A stretch of DNA of 7,712 bases, taken from contig DATLYF010000152.1 of NCBI GenBank assembly GCA_035575095.1, positions 1-7,712 on the forward strand, in the 5' to 3' direction. The notes under the pieces are model-generated. The model was given only the letters and a program-made list of their open reading frames with translations. It had not been told where the DNA came from and did no database searches. The stretch is from DATLYF01 sp035575095. GTDB taxonomy: Bacteria > Pseudomonadota > Gammaproteobacteria > Competibacterales > Competibacteraceae. Made by a program: the position numbers and the translations under genes. Positions 7,428 to 7,712 of this stretch are shown here, one piece after another. The first letter of the stretch is position 1. Each line of letters begins with the position of its first letter.

Positions 7428-7712
7428 TCAGGTGTTCCAGATGCGTGGCGGGCAGGGCGGCTTGTCCAGCAGCAGCGGGCGCAGCAACGCCCAGGCGCGG
7501 GTCAGCCAGCGGCGCGCCGCTTCTGCCGAGCCGCCCCGCCAGCGCGCCGCCAGCACCCCGTCCAGCAGGGTCAGGGCGGCCAGGTCCGGCGCGGCCGGGC
7601 GGGGCAGGGCCTCGCGCAGCGCCGTGAGCAGGCCGACCTCGGCCGGGCAGGCCAGCAAGGTGGCGCTCACCGGCAGTCCGGCCAGACCCCAGGGCGCGGT
7701 GAGGATGGCGCC
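7428..7712 (-). CDS. ureD: Urease accessory protein UreD (C-terminal part only)
   Basis: The last 94 codons of ureD; the gene runs off the right edge and a full UreD is about 270-290 residues. UreD (UreH in some species) binds apo-urease and recruits UreF and UreG for nickel insertion. The identifying features are the C-terminal CPPRIWNT (family ends PRIW.T or similar), the LRPLLLDKP segment before it and the position directly upstream of ureA. A GTG at 7668-7670 lies inside the gene and is not its start, because the frame continues to the edge (GAILTAPWGLAGLP). The promoter of the urease operon is presumably beyond the right edge. Confidence 0.88.
   Translation of the reverse strand, partial: GAILTAPWGLAGLPVSATLLACPAEVGLLTALREALPRPAAPDLAALTLLDGVLAARWRGGSAEAARRWLTRAWALLRPLLLDKPPCPPRIWNT

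Noticed and set aside
7428..7670. An 80-residue protein starting at the GTG at 7670
   Set aside because: The same frame continues without a stop to the window edge and the sequence is the C-terminus of UreD, so the GTG is an internal valine codon.

Overview
The window is GC-rich (well above 60% by eye) and tightly packed. Every intact gene lies on the minus strand, so transcription runs from high to low coordinates. The gene content is a urease locus followed by a urea ABC transporter locus, both of proteobacterial type. The short palindromic intergenic repeats (CCCTCTCCC...GGGAGAGGG and GTAGGAGCGG types) and the close resemblance of UreG and UreC to the Klebsiella proteins suggest a gammaproteobacterium. 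The species cannot be named from this sequence.

Layout in transcription order: the 3' end of ureD (7712-7428), ureA (7414-7112), ureB (7099-6782), ureC (6785-5058), a 92-bp gap with two stem-loops, then ureG (4965-4333). Next come about 400 bp without an intact gene (4332-3931), then urtA (3930-2647), a 68-bp gap with a stem-loop, urtB (2578-962) and urtC (962 to the left edge, incomplete). The ATPase genes urtD and urtE would be expected beyond the left edge and the rest of ureD beyond the right edge.

The genes form one pathway. UrtA binds urea in the periplasm, and UrtB and UrtC form the membrane channel. UreA, UreB and UreC are the nickel urease that splits urea into ammonia and carbamate, and UreD and UreG are maturation factors that deliver nickel. 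The usual partners UreE and UreF are not between ureC and ureG, where they commonly lie.

The 400-bp gap is the most informative part. Directly upstream of urtA it carries what looks like a complete nitrogen-control promoter: a near-consensus sigma-54 -24/-12 element, an IHF-like site, and two NtrC-like sites 31 bp apart. Behind that, on the plus strand, is a degraded C-terminal piece of a RES-domain (NAD+-degrading) toxin gene whose last codons run antisense to the 3' end of ureG. A related GC-rich palindrome also lies inside ureC, where it appears to have added about six residues to a loop of the catalytic subunit. I see no new multi-gene system, CRISPR array, insertion sequence, tRNA or rRNA.
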